Origin: CAYNYI01 sp964401455 | GTDB taxonomy: Bacteria > Fibrobacterota > OXYB2-FULL-49-7 > CAYNYI01 | Assembly: GCA_964401455.1 (NCBI GenBank) | Contig: CAYNYI010000020.1 | Span: forward strand, 1-31,892 | Direction of reading: 5' to 3' | Length of the DNA stretch: 31,892 nt | Program-made: the position numbers and the translations under genes | Shown: in pieces, positions 15,594 through 22,888 of the stretch | How positions within the stretch are numbered: the first letter of the stretch is position 1 | Layout of the letters: every line of letters starts with the position of its first letter | Notes under the pieces: generated by a model | The model's database searches: none | The model's input: only the letters and a program-made list of their open reading frames with translations | Told to the model about the DNA's origin: nothing

Positions 15594-16232
15594 CTATTCA
15601 CGCATATCGATAATTTCGCACTCGGAAGGTATTTTAAATATAAAAAGACCTGGGGCATATTCTTTGTTAAGAGCATAATTACGGAAATAATAAGAAGTAA
15701 GATTACCGTCGGAATCCAGACTCTCAATTTTGACCGGCAGATTCGAATTCACCGATAAATATACTGTCGTTCTCACAGAAGACTTCTGACCGTCTTTTCT
15801 TTGGAGACGAAGTTTGTGAGTCTTCTCACCGGAGATACTGACAGTTCCCATATTTGAGGCATTATACTTACGTGAATAATCATAAAGGATCTCTGTCGGC
15901 AGGAGCGAAGAGCTGACATCGGCCACGTCATTAATGACTACCTGATTGTTTTTAACAGAATACTGCCAATAGTTGACGCCATCGGAAACTATTTTTAGTT
16001 TTTTCAGATCTACTCTGAACATATCGGGCTTCATGAATATAAATTTTCCCTTTTGAACAGAATTCTCTCCGGTCAGCATTATATTTGTCTCGACCTTAAA
16101 ATCTGCTTCTACCGATTTCAGGCTTTCATACGCGCGGTTATATGCCGCAAGATACTTGTCAGGGTCCGCGGAGAAAACGGCACTGACCAATAATACTAAA
16201 ATCAGGGACGATAAATTTTTAGAAAGTGGCAA
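15594..16232 (-). CDS. lolA: outer-membrane lipoprotein carrier LolA-like protein
   Basis: A 212-residue periplasmic protein that, in the known system, receives lipoproteins from LolCDE and hands them to the outer membrane. It has a signal peptide (LSSLILVLLVSAVFSADP) and the LolA pattern: YLAAYNRAYESLKSVEADF, KGKFIFMKPDMFRVDL (usual 'G.l.i.rPgkfRw'), SDGVNYWQYS and late SNLPVKIESLD. Start: TTG at 16232, with a very good binding site AAAGGAAGG seven bases upstream; no ATG fits. It follows the Sm-like gene by 22 bases and precedes the secreted FlgD-like gene, so envelope functions are grouped. The related DUF4292 fold is an alternative. Confidence 0.8.
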   Translation of the reverse strand: MPLSKNLSSLILVLLVSAVFSADPDKYLAAYNRAYESLKSVEADFKVETNIMLTGENSVQKGKFIFMKPDMFRVDLKKLKIVSDGVNYWQYSVKNNQVVINDVADVSSSLLPTEILYDYSRKYNASNMGTVSISGEKTHKLRLQRKDGQKSSVRTTVYLSVNSNLPVKIESLDSDGNLTSYYFRNYALNKEYAPGLFIFKIPSECEIIDMRE

Positions 16233-16254
16233 GTTTTTTCCTTCCTTTAAGATA

Positions 16255-16485
16255 TTATGAGAGCCGTATGCTCACAACCGCAGAAAAGGGAATAATAAAA
16301 TTATTCGCGGTTTCCTCAAAAGCTCTCGCTTCTTTGTTAAAAGAACAAAGAACAACTTTGAAATAGTCATCCATTACGCCTTTTACCTTGCAATTATAAG
16401 AAGTCCCGTCGGCAAGAGTCAGATAAATCAGCTCAGAACTGCCGTCATATCCTGAAACAAATTCTTTGAAAGTCTTCTCAGCCAT
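16255..16485 (-). CDS. small protein with Sm/Hfq-like pattern
   Basis: A 76-residue cytoplasmic protein. I do not firmly recognise it. The layout resembles an Sm fold: a short N-terminal helix (KTFKEFVSGY), then IYLTLADGTSYNCKVKGVMD followed by a DYFKVVL strand (like Sm1, 'v-x-L-x-x-G-x-x-x-x-G-x-x-x-x-D-x-x-x-x-L'), a variable loop and FIIPFSAVVSIRLS (like Sm2, where the chain returns as 'vp-x-saI-x-x-i'). The Hfq signature 'YKHAI' is absent. Start: ATG 16485, preceded by AGGAGGG; an ATG at 16506 lies upstream of that binding site. It sits between aroB and lolA in the same direction. RNA binding is a guess; a small beta-barrel adapter is equally possible. Confidence 0.5.
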   Translation of the reverse strand: MAEKTFKEFVSGYDGSSELIYLTLADGTSYNCKVKGVMDDYFKVVLCSFNKEARAFEETANNFIIPFSAVVSIRLS

Positions 16486-16550
16486 TTTCCCTCCTGTAGT
16501 TTTCATTTAAAAATATACAAATAATTGCTGACAATTCTCAAAGCGTCCGG

Positions 16551-17654
16551 TTATTGTTCCATATAATGCCGGACCGCGGAACGAATGATTTTTACGGGTA
16601 TGCCTTCAACAATCTTGGTTTTCCCGATCCCGTTCAGAAGAACAAATCTGTTTTTACTGTTCACAAATTTTTTGTCATGCTTCATTATTTCCATGATGCG
16701 GTCTTCGTCTCCGTACTTTATTTTAGAAGGAAGCCCATAAGACCGAACAAGGTCCTCCGCTTCCCCGGCCTTGTCCGCGCTGAGCATACCGTATTTAACC
16801 GCTATAAAGTTTGCGCACAACATACCGATCGCGACAGATTCTCCGTGAGTATATTTATATAAGGAGGCGCTCTCAACAGCATGTCCGACGGTATGGCCGA
16901 AGTTAAGAATTACTCTTTTCCCCTCCTTATCATAGGGATCAGCCTCGACAAGACCGACTTTAAGCCTGTATGAGACCTCCGAGATGTGAGAAAGAGCGTC
17001 GGTATCAAGAGCCATTACCTTTTCACGGTTTCCTTTGAGATAATCAAAAAGTTCCCGTTCCATTGACATCCCGTACTTGATGACCTCCGCAAGACCGGAT
17101 TTAAAATGCCTTTTCGATAATGTTTCGAGAAGCTTCAGATCTCCATAAACGAGTGCCGGCTGCCAGACTGCTCCGGCATAATTCTTATAGCCTTTAAGAT
17201 CAACTCCGACCTTTCCTCCGACACCGCAGTCAGTAAAGGCCAGCAGAGTAGAAGGAACCTGGACATAGGGGGTTCCTCTTTTATATGAGGCTGCTGCAAA
17301 CCCCCCCAGGTCTCCTACAACGCCTCCGCCCAGATTAATAACAAATATTTTTTTTGAAGTTCCGTCGTCAAAGCCGGCCATTGACTCAAGAACTTTGCGG
17401 TAATGATTAAAATTTTTATTCCGCTCTCCGTCTGGTAAAAGATATACAGCAGGTTTTTTAAAACCCGATCGTTTGAGCGTTTTTTTTAAATCATCAAGAT
17501 AATACCCACCAATCCTGGGGCTGGTTACTATAAAAGGGCTGTCGCCAATATTTAGTTTTTTGATTTGCTGTCCAAGCTTGTCAAGCCCTCCCCAGGTAAC
17601 GATTATATCATGGGAAAAACGCCCGAGTTCGGCCCGGATCTTGATATTTTTCAT
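16551..17654 (-). CDS. aroB: 3-dehydroquinate synthase
   Basis: A 367-residue NAD-dependent enzyme turning DAHP into 3-dehydroquinate in the shikimate pathway. Family signatures: LPDGERNKN (about 73-81), VINLGGGVVGDLGGFAA (about 104-120, nucleotide binding), YVQVPSTLLAFTDCGVGGK (about 128-146), ESASLYKYTHGES with the preceding FGHTVGHAVE (metal-binding histidines, about 250-275). Most AroB proteins read 'DSSVGGK' where this one has DCGVGGK. The C-terminus (DKKFVNSKNRFVLLNGIG) matches AroB's 'DKK...l.fvll..iG'. AGAGGAAC precedes the ATG. A sugar-cyclase relative such as 2-epi-5-epi-valiolone synthase is possible but less likely, as no secondary-metabolite genes are near. Confidence 0.9.
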   Translation of the reverse strand: MKNIKIRAELGRFSHDIIVTWGGLDKLGQQIKKLNIGDSPFIVTSPRIGGYYLDDLKKTLKRSGFKKPAVYLLPDGERNKNFNHYRKVLESMAGFDDGTSKKIFVINLGGGVVGDLGGFAAASYKRGTPYVQVPSTLLAFTDCGVGGKVGVDLKGYKNYAGAVWQPALVYGDLKLLETLSKRHFKSGLAEVIKYGMSMERELFDYLKGNREKVMALDTDALSHISEVSYRLKVGLVEADPYDKEGKRVILNFGHTVGHAVESASLYKYTHGESVAIGMLCANFIAVKYGMLSADKAGEAEDLVRSYGLPSKIKYGDEDRIMEIMKHDKKFVNSKNRFVLLNGIGKTKIVEGIPVKIIRSAVRHYMEQ

Positions 17655-17725
17655 AAATGTTCCTCTAATTTCAGGGAAGAATAAGATAAAAAAATATGCT
17701 CCCGAAAATCATCAGAAATCAGGAA

Positions 17726-18682
17726 TCACAAAATATATTTCCTGACCGCGTACTTGAGCTTGGAAATCATGGACAGGAAGAAATATGAGTCTGCCCTGTA
17801 AACAAATGAGGGATCAAAATAGCAGTTAACCGCGCATCCACGGCAGAAGTCAAATGTACCGTCTTTGTTAAGGAAATCTTTATAAATCGGTGTATTTAAA
17901 ACATTATCAAGCCCGTTTCGAAGATCAAGACAAGATGAGGCACGATGATAACACGGAAGCACAAGTCTGTTTTCCGGGTTTATAACAAGAGTACTCCTCA
18001 CAGCCCTGCACACCGGATTGTCCGGATTATTACCGCCTTTTTTTCTGAGCCGCGTAAAGGCCCTGTTTACATAAATTTTTTTACCTTGTGAATAATCCGA
18101 AATATACTTCATTGCCGTCATGGATACACCGCCGTTTCCAAAGTAATTGAAAACCGGGTCGGCAATAACCATAAGCCCGTATTTCGCCGCAATTCTGTAC
18201 ACCGCCGCAATCTCCATATAATTTTGATCATTATAAGTAAAGATCACATCCGCTTTCTTCTTGAGATATGCGCAGATTTCAAGGCTTTCCATGACCTTAT
18301 CAAAACATTTCACTCCCCGCAGACGGTTATGAGTATTCTTGCTTCCGTTAAGAGATATATGAAGTAAATCCGTATTAGTAATTATTTCCTGCGCGCGACC
18401 CGGAAATAAAATCCCGTTTGTTGTTACCGATGTTATATAACCCATGTCACGGGCAGCGTCAAGTAATAACGGAAGACTCCTGTGCATAAGAGGTTCTCCC
18501 CCTGTAAAATCGACGAAGCGGCATCCGGCGTCTCTGGCATCCGCGAGATTCCGGATTACATCATATCTGTTTGCATCACGAACAGATTTCTTTTTATATA
18601 TTCCGCAGAATGTACAGCGGGCATTACACCTTTCAGTAATGTAATAATGAAGCAGAAGAGGTTTTTTCCGCAGCATAAGCAT
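17726..18682 (-). CDS. radical SAM protein with SPASM-like C-terminus
   Basis: A 318-residue iron-sulfur enzyme. The radical SAM cluster motif is ITERCNARCTFCGIY, Cys19-x3-Cys23-x2-Cys26, and the SAM-binding loop is FVDFTGGEPLMHRS. Further strands TSVTTNGILF and LLHISLNGSKNTHNRLRG are typical of the MoaA/SPASM branch. The C-terminal third has additional cysteines (NPVCRAV, LVLPCYHRASSC, FDFCRGCAVNCYFD), consistent with an auxiliary cluster. The tail (SMISKLKYAVRKYIL) is basic and hydrophobic, perhaps membrane-associating. It starts 4 bases after the stop of a glycosyltransferase and is the last gene of the cluster. HpnH-like lipid enzymes and peptide-modifying enzymes are possible relatives; no precursor peptide is seen. 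Confidence 0.85.
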   Translation of the reverse strand: MLMLRKKPLLLHYYITERCNARCTFCGIYKKKSVRDANRYDVIRNLADARDAGCRFVDFTGGEPLMHRSLPLLLDAARDMGYITSVTTNGILFPGRAQEIITNTDLLHISLNGSKNTHNRLRGVKCFDKVMESLEICAYLKKKADVIFTYNDQNYMEIAAVYRIAAKYGLMVIADPVFNYFGNGGVSMTAMKYISDYSQGKKIYVNRAFTRLRKKGGNNPDNPVCRAVRSTLVINPENRLVLPCYHRASSCLDLRNGLDNVLNTPIYKDFLNKDGTFDFCRGCAVNCYFDPSFVYRADSYFFLSMISKLKYAVRKYIL

Positions 18683-18686
18683 AATA

Positions 18687-19748
18687 TCAACCTACTTTCC
18701 GGTCTTTCCAGTCGGTACCAAGACCGCTGAGCCTTAAAATAAACAACAATGCTGTCAGTGGTACCTGGAAAAGAAGATAAACCGGTAGCAATGCAATATA
18801 GCGGCGCACCCCGAAAAGCGCAAGCCCCCTGTAAAAAAGAGTCGCATCCGCTGCATAAACAAAAAAACCTGTCGGGCTCCAGAAAACAGCTGCGTGCGCG
18901 GCGCAAAGTAAAAAGACAAGACTTGCCGCAGCGGCGCTCTCACGAACAGCTGAAAGCCATCTCAAGCGTCTTTTAAGGTATCCGAAAAAAGATCCGGCCG
19001 TGGCGGTCTTAACCGCAGGCGGCCATACCCTGTCAAAAGATATTGAAGCGCCAAGACGGACCGCGGTCCTCATAAGTTGAAAATCTTCCACAGCTGAATA
19101 GCCGTTTTTTTTAAATCCTCCGAAATTCATATAAAAAGATTTACGTATTCCGACATTGTTGCCCATACATGAAAACGGAATACCCGCTTCTGAGAAAGAA
19201 ACAGCGACAAGAAATAAAAAAGAGAGGTCTAACTTTTCCAGCCCGGCCGTTAAGCCTCTGCCGCCGCTTTCTGTCAATCCGAAGGCAAGATCGGCGCCTT
19301 CTGCCATTGTATCGGAAAGACCTTTTATCCAGTCAGGTTTAAAAATACAATCCGCATCTGTCAGGAGAATATGTTCATATGATGCAGCTTTTATTCCGGT
19401 ATCAAGAGCGGACTGTTTTCCGGAAAGCCCTGAGGAGGGTTTAACAGTGTTTATTATACGCGCCTCAGGGAAACCGGAAAGGGCCTCCCGAGCCCGCAAA
19501 ACAGTATCATCCCCGGAGCTGTCATTCACAACCATTATTTCAAAGCCCGGCTTATAATCACATTTTCTTAGAGAGTAAAGCGTTTCACCGATGTTTTTGC
19601 CTTCATTTCTTGCCGGTATAATAACTGAAACTTTCTCTGAGGGCTCAGAATGAAGACGCCTTCTGAAAAAACTGAAAAACAGGACCGCGGCGGCGGCAGC
19701 CACATATAGATATGCGGAGATCAATGTTATGACAGCGATCACTTCCAT
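18687..19748 (-). CDS. family 2 glycosyltransferase, membrane-bound (second of pair)
   Basis: A 353-residue enzyme with one N-terminal and three to four C-terminal membrane helices around a cytoplasmic GT-A domain. Seen: EKVSVIIPARNEGKNIGETL (about 38-57), FEIMVVNDSSGDDT, and the metal/nucleotide-sugar site HILLTDADCIF with the DAD triplet (about 130). The later AVEDFQLMRTAVRLGA and LKRRLRWLSAV positions correspond to the acceptor 'ED' and 'QxxRW' elements, the latter weakened (RLRW, no Gln at the usual place). Similar architectures are found in glycolipid and carotenoid glycosyltransferases. It overlaps the first transferase by 10 bases, so the two are probably made together. Confidence 0.85.
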   Translation of the reverse strand: MEVIAVITLISAYLYVAAAAAVLFFSFFRRRLHSEPSEKVSVIIPARNEGKNIGETLYSLRKCDYKPGFEIMVVNDSSGDDTVLRAREALSGFPEARIINTVKPSSGLSGKQSALDTGIKAASYEHILLTDADCIFKPDWIKGLSDTMAEGADLAFGLTESGGRGLTAGLEKLDLSFLFLVAVSFSEAGIPFSCMGNNVGIRKSFYMNFGGFKKNGYSAVEDFQLMRTAVRLGASISFDRVWPPAVKTATAGSFFGYLKRRLRWLSAVRESAAAASLVFLLCAAHAAVFWSPTGFFVYAADATLFYRGLALFGVRRYIALLPVYLLFQVPLTALLFILRLSGLGTDWKDRKVG

Positions 19749-20869
19749 CTAAAACCGCCAAACGCACCTGCCGCACCTGAATATACAATATAAGGAATAT
19801 GGAGAATTTCAGCGGGGAACAGATAAAACAGAAGATCTCGGCGGCCGCAAAGCCCGAGAGCCCGGTACAGAAAAATAGAATCCGCGGCCATTTTAAAACC
19901 GAAGATTAACAAAGCCGCAAGGCCGTAAACTTCAGAATAAAATGCAGCCACGGGAAAGACGAATAAAAATATAAACATATAATAAACAAGCAGAAGGGCT
20001 GTCTTTAGAATCGGGCTATTGTATAAAAGTCCCTTGGAGGCCCAACGGGCTCTTTGGTTCAAAAATTGCCGAAAAGATTCGGGACCATTTGTGAAGACCA
20101 CGCCCTTTTTATCGCAGTTAAAAACGGCGGTAAAACCGGGATCCTTCGAAAATTTCTGCAGAAGAAGATCATCGTCCCCGGAAGTAATATTTTCAATACC
20201 GGAGAAACCTCCTGATTTATTAAATATCTCTTTCCGGTAGCTGAAATTGTTTCCGTTTGCCAATACGGGAATTCCTGAAGAGATCAGGCCTCCACCTATA
20301 AGACCGAGTCCGATAAACTCAAGAGAAAGTATCTTTCCGGCTAAACCCTTTTCCGCTCTCTCTTTAAGAACAGTCAGACCGGAAACCGCGTTAATATTAG
20401 TACCGGAAAGATACTCTGACGCAATAGACGAAAGCCAACCGGATTCCACCAGTGCGTCCGCATCTGTAAATGCGAGTATTTCACCCTGCGCGGCTTTAAT
20501 ACCGGTATTCAGAGCGAATTTTTTTCTTGACTTCCAGGGGCAGTTCTCCGGTGTCATTACTTTTTTCAAGGCAGTTTCAGAAAGAGACTTGGATTTTTCT
20601 ACAATTTCCGGTGTACTGTCTTCGGAGCAGTCATCAACAACTATTACTTCATAATTCTCGATGCCGTAATCCTGGTTAAAAAGACTTTCCAGGCAGACGC
20701 CAATGTTTTTTTCTTCGTTCCTGGCACAAACAATAACACTGATAAAAAGATTTTTTCGTAACGGCTCCGAAGCGGTTTTACGCTTAATTTTACCAAGTCC
20801 CGCATATGCGGCGCCCAATAAAAAAATATAAACAAGAAGTCCGGAACAAGCCGCGATAATCGCAATCAT
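19739..20869 (-). CDS. family 2 glycosyltransferase, membrane-bound (first of pair)
   Basis: A 376-residue processive-looking GT2 enzyme. N-terminal membrane helix, then FISVIVCARNEEKNIGVCL (about 44-62), YEVIVVDDCSEDSTPEIVE, NTGIKAAQGEILAFTDADAL with the DAD triplet (about 137-139), SGDDDLLLQKF (acceptor-side acidic residues) and an intact QRARW motif (LNQRARWASKG). Three to four hydrophobic segments follow. It is a paralogue of the next gene, with the same domain order but different acceptor region. Its ATG overlaps the upstream YbhN-like stop by 4 bases. Sugar donor and acceptor cannot be read from sequence; envelope glycolipid is the best guess given the neighbours. Confidence 0.87.
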   Translation of the reverse strand: MIAIIAACSGLLVYIFLLGAAYAGLGKIKRKTASEPLRKNLFISVIVCARNEEKNIGVCLESLFNQDYGIENYEVIVVDDCSEDSTPEIVEKSKSLSETALKKVMTPENCPWKSRKKFALNTGIKAAQGEILAFTDADALVESGWLSSIASEYLSGTNINAVSGLTVLKERAEKGLAGKILSLEFIGLGLIGGGLISSGIPVLANGNNFSYRKEIFNKSGGFSGIENITSGDDDLLLQKFSKDPGFTAVFNCDKKGVVFTNGPESFRQFLNQRARWASKGLLYNSPILKTALLLVYYMFIFLFVFPVAAFYSEVYGLAALLIFGFKMAADSIFLYRALGLCGRRDLLFYLFPAEILHIPYIVYSGAAGAFGGFRWK

Positions 20870-21807
20870 TTTATAAATATCCTGTGGAAAACTACAACCA
20901 GCAGCCCGCCCGCGGCCGGTATAACTATATTAATGAAGAAAAAAACAAGCGAAACCGCTATTGCCTCCGAAGCGGAGGGAATCACAGTGTGTGAAGGCAC
21001 AAAGAAAAAAGCAGGTATTGTTCGAAGTCCAAGAATAACACTCCAGTCTCTTGTGCCTATATTGGCAAAAGTAAAAGGCAATACTGTAATTACAAACATC
21101 ATCAGCGTAAAAGCTAAAAGACTGTGCCCCATGCCCACGCCGGTAACCCCGTCGGCAATAAAATAAAAAACAAAGAAAACGCAGAGAAAATGGATATTTG
21201 ACAATGCAATTGTAACAGCGAATTTCTCGTCACTCAAATCCGGGATAAGCCCCGCGTGGTGTTCAGATATTGCTTTTTTCATAAGCCTGTTTTTGAAATC
21301 GGAGGAAAATGGCAAGAGCAAAATTATCAATAGAATCATCGAAACAACAATAATAAGTACAGCCTGCGCGGAGGGAATATTAAAAAAAAGGAAAGCGGAT
21401 GCCGTAGAGATCAAAGTGAATAAAACCGTAATCATAAACAAAAAATAGCGGTCAAGAAATGAAAGCAGAATCTTATCGGAGTTGGAACCGGTTTTTATAA
21501 AAGCGCCTCTCGCCAACTCTCCCGCCCTGCCGGGAGTAATAAAACCAAGAGCCAGCCCCGCTGATAAGGACAGAAAAGCGTCTTTGAAAGAGGTTCCGCA
21601 TCCGGAGGTTTTCAATAAATAGAACCATTTCACAGACTGAACAAAAATGGAAAGCAACATCATTATTACAGCGGGAATTATGTAACTGTTTTTCAGTTTT
21701 ATTATACCTGAAATCTGTTTGATTTCCGGGAATACCTTAAACAAAGACAGTATAAGCAGTACAGAAACCGTTACCTTTAGGAGTGCAGTTACAGTGCTTT
21801 TTTTCAT
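20866..21807 (-). CDS. YbhN/UPF0104-like membrane protein (LPG-synthase TM domain family)
   Basis: A 313-residue integral membrane protein with about eight helices, of the family that includes the flippase domain of lysylphosphatidylglycerol synthase (MprF) and E. coli YbhN. Seen: an N-terminal helix, KTSGCGTSFKDAFLSLSAGL (about 65-85), the family hallmark FITPGRAGELARGAF (about 88-102) and a late TFANIGTRDWSVILGLR. These proteins often stand beside glycosyltransferases and are thought to move or bind lipids. The ATG 21807 begins the first membrane segment; the frame is open up to 21846 but adds only a short unlikely leader. First gene of the cluster, overlapping the next by 4 bases. Bases 21847-21960, upstream, hold nothing I can name. 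Confidence 0.82.
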   Translation of the reverse strand: MKKSTVTALLKVTVSVLLILSLFKVFPEIKQISGIIKLKNSYIIPAVIMMLLSIFVQSVKWFYLLKTSGCGTSFKDAFLSLSAGLALGFITPGRAGELARGAFIKTGSNSDKILLSFLDRYFLFMITVLFTLISTASAFLFFNIPSAQAVLIIVVSMILLIILLLPFSSDFKNRLMKKAISEHHAGLIPDLSDEKFAVTIALSNIHFLCVFFVFYFIADGVTGVGMGHSLLAFTLMMFVITVLPFTFANIGTRDWSVILGLRTIPAFFFVPSHTVIPSASEAIAVSLVFFFINIVIPAAGGLLVVVFHRIFIK

Positions 21808-21962
21808 ATAAATAATATAAAATAAATATGCTTTTAGACATGACAAGAAAAAATTATATTTCGCTCTTCTTTCCGGCGGATCTAAGCCCGCGGTATATCG
21901 GACCTATCTGACATTCCCCCGGCACAGACGGCCCCCGATTTTAGAAGAGAATTCCCAAAATA

Positions 21963-21995
21963 ATAAAGCCCGCTCCTTAGAAAAGAGCGGGCTTT
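21963..21995 (-). terminator. intrinsic terminator after tRNA-Thr
   Basis: An 11-bp perfect stem (AAAGCCCGCTC on the plus strand at 21965-21975 pairing with GAGCGGGCTTT at 21985-21995) with a 9-base loop. Read on the minus strand it follows the tRNA 3' end by two bases and is trailed by an A/T-rich run (ATTATTTT). Confidence 0.85.
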
Positions 21996-21996
21996 A

Positions 21997-22069
21997 AGCC
22001 AAAAATCGGATTCGAACCGATGACCTGCTCATTACGAATGAGCTGCTCTGCCAACTGAGCTATTTTGGC
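21997..22069 (-). tRNA. tRNA-Thr (anticodon CGT)
   Basis: A complete 73-base cloverleaf: acceptor stem GCCAAAA/TTTTGGC, D arm GCTC-AGTTGGCA-GAGC, anticodon arm GCTCA-TTCGTAA-TGAGC with anticodon CGT (reads ACG), a 5-base variable loop and T arm ATCGG-TTCGAAT-CCGAT. The discriminator is T and CCA is not encoded. All stems pair without mismatch. A terminator lies just behind it and a candidate promoter ahead. Confidence 0.97.
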
Positions 22070-22080
22070 TTACGCAAGTT

Positions 22081-22110
22081 AAAATAATTCTATTATTAAT
22101 TGTTATTCAA
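22081..22110 (-). promoter_or_regulatory. candidate promoter for tRNA-Thr
   Basis: On the minus strand TTGAAT (22110-22105) and TATTTT (22086-22081) are 18 bases apart. The start would fall near 22074, five bases before the mature tRNA. The -35 box overlaps the stop codon of the methyltransferase gene. Confidence 0.4.
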
Positions 22111-22826
22111 AATTTATTCCTGCTTTTTTCATATGATGAAAGAATTTTCTCCATAAGTTTTATATCCCGTGTATTACAAGCTGAAAACCGTCTCAGTATT
22201 TTCATATACGCGGCGTTTCTTTCATCAATTCCGCAGTATTTAAGAAAAACGGACAAGCGGTTTTTAATGCGGGCGTATAATCGGGAACCTGAATTTACAG
22301 GTTCCTTACCTTCGGAATACGACCAATCAAACAAATCTTTATTATTCCGGCTCAGTACATAGGCATAAACCATAACAGCCATAGCGAGATTAAGAGACGG
22401 GTAAACGCGGGCCATAGGGACAGAAGAGACAAGATCGCACATGTTCAAGTCTGCATTTGAAAGACCGCTTTCTTCCGAACCGAAAACCAGAGCTGCCTTT
22501 CTTATGTTTTCTTTTTTATCAACCAATATTTCCCGAATTTCTTCTGGAGAATAATAAATATCGCCTGTTTTTCTCTTTCTGCCGGTACATGCGACCGAAA
22601 AGTCAATATCTGAAAGAGAATCACTCAGGGATGTAAATATAACAGCATTATCAAGGATATCAGCTGAACCATGCGCAGTCCAATAAGATTTCTCCGGCAT
22701 TTCTTTTAATCCGGAGACAATACGAAACCGGGAGAAGCCTGCTGTTTTGATGGCTCTGGCGGCGGCACCGATATTTTCGGGAACAGCGGGGTTTACTAGA
22801 ATAAAGACTGTTTCCATAGACATCAT
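22107..22826 (-). CDS. TrmJ/SpoU-family RNA 2'-O-methyltransferase
   Basis: A 239-residue SPOUT-fold enzyme that methylates a ribose 2'-OH in RNA using SAM. The three family motifs are clear: VNPAVPENIGAAARAIKTAG (about 12-31), ALVFGSEESGLSNAD (about 111-125) and YPSLNLAMAVMVYAYVL (about 141-157), the last forming the knot. The first motif with 'NPxxPENIGAAARA' is that of the TrmJ group, which modifies position 32 of tRNA, so TrmJ is the best guess. The start is one of three close Met codons (22826, 22823, 22817). The tRNA-Thr gene follows 38 bases downstream on the same strand, and a strong terminator separates it from the acyl-CoA dehydrogenase upstream. Confidence 0.85.
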   Translation of the reverse strand: MMSMETVFILVNPAVPENIGAAARAIKTAGFSRFRIVSGLKEMPEKSYWTAHGSADILDNAVIFTSLSDSLSDIDFSVACTGRKRKTGDIYYSPEEIREILVDKKENIRKAALVFGSEESGLSNADLNMCDLVSSVPMARVYPSLNLAMAVMVYAYVLSRNNKDLFDWSYSEGKEPVNSGSRLYARIKNRLSVFLKYCGIDERNAAYMKILRRFSACNTRDIKLMEKILSSYEKSRNKF

Positions 22827-22830
22827 CTCT

Positions 22831-22865
22831 ATAAAAAAGGCGGAAGAACCAAAAGTTCTCCCGCC
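22831..22865 (-). terminator. strong intrinsic terminator of the fab operon/acyl-CoA dehydrogenase
   Basis: Read on the minus strand: GGCGGGAGAAC, loop TTTTG, GTTCTTCCGCC, then TTTTTT. The 11-bp stem has a single G-U pair. It begins 24 bases after the acyl-CoA dehydrogenase stop and closes the long minus-strand operon that starts at yceD. Confidence 0.92.
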
Positions 22866-22888
22866 CGTAAAAAATTATCCGAGCCTCC

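Noticed and set aside
13760..15727. Longer form of the FlgD-like protein starting at 15727
   Set aside because: The extra 50 residues overlap the end of lolA and precede a perfect signal peptide at 15577.
17655..17725. Possible terminator between the radical SAM gene and aroB
   Set aside because: A T-rich run exists on the minus strand, but no stem of useful length precedes it.
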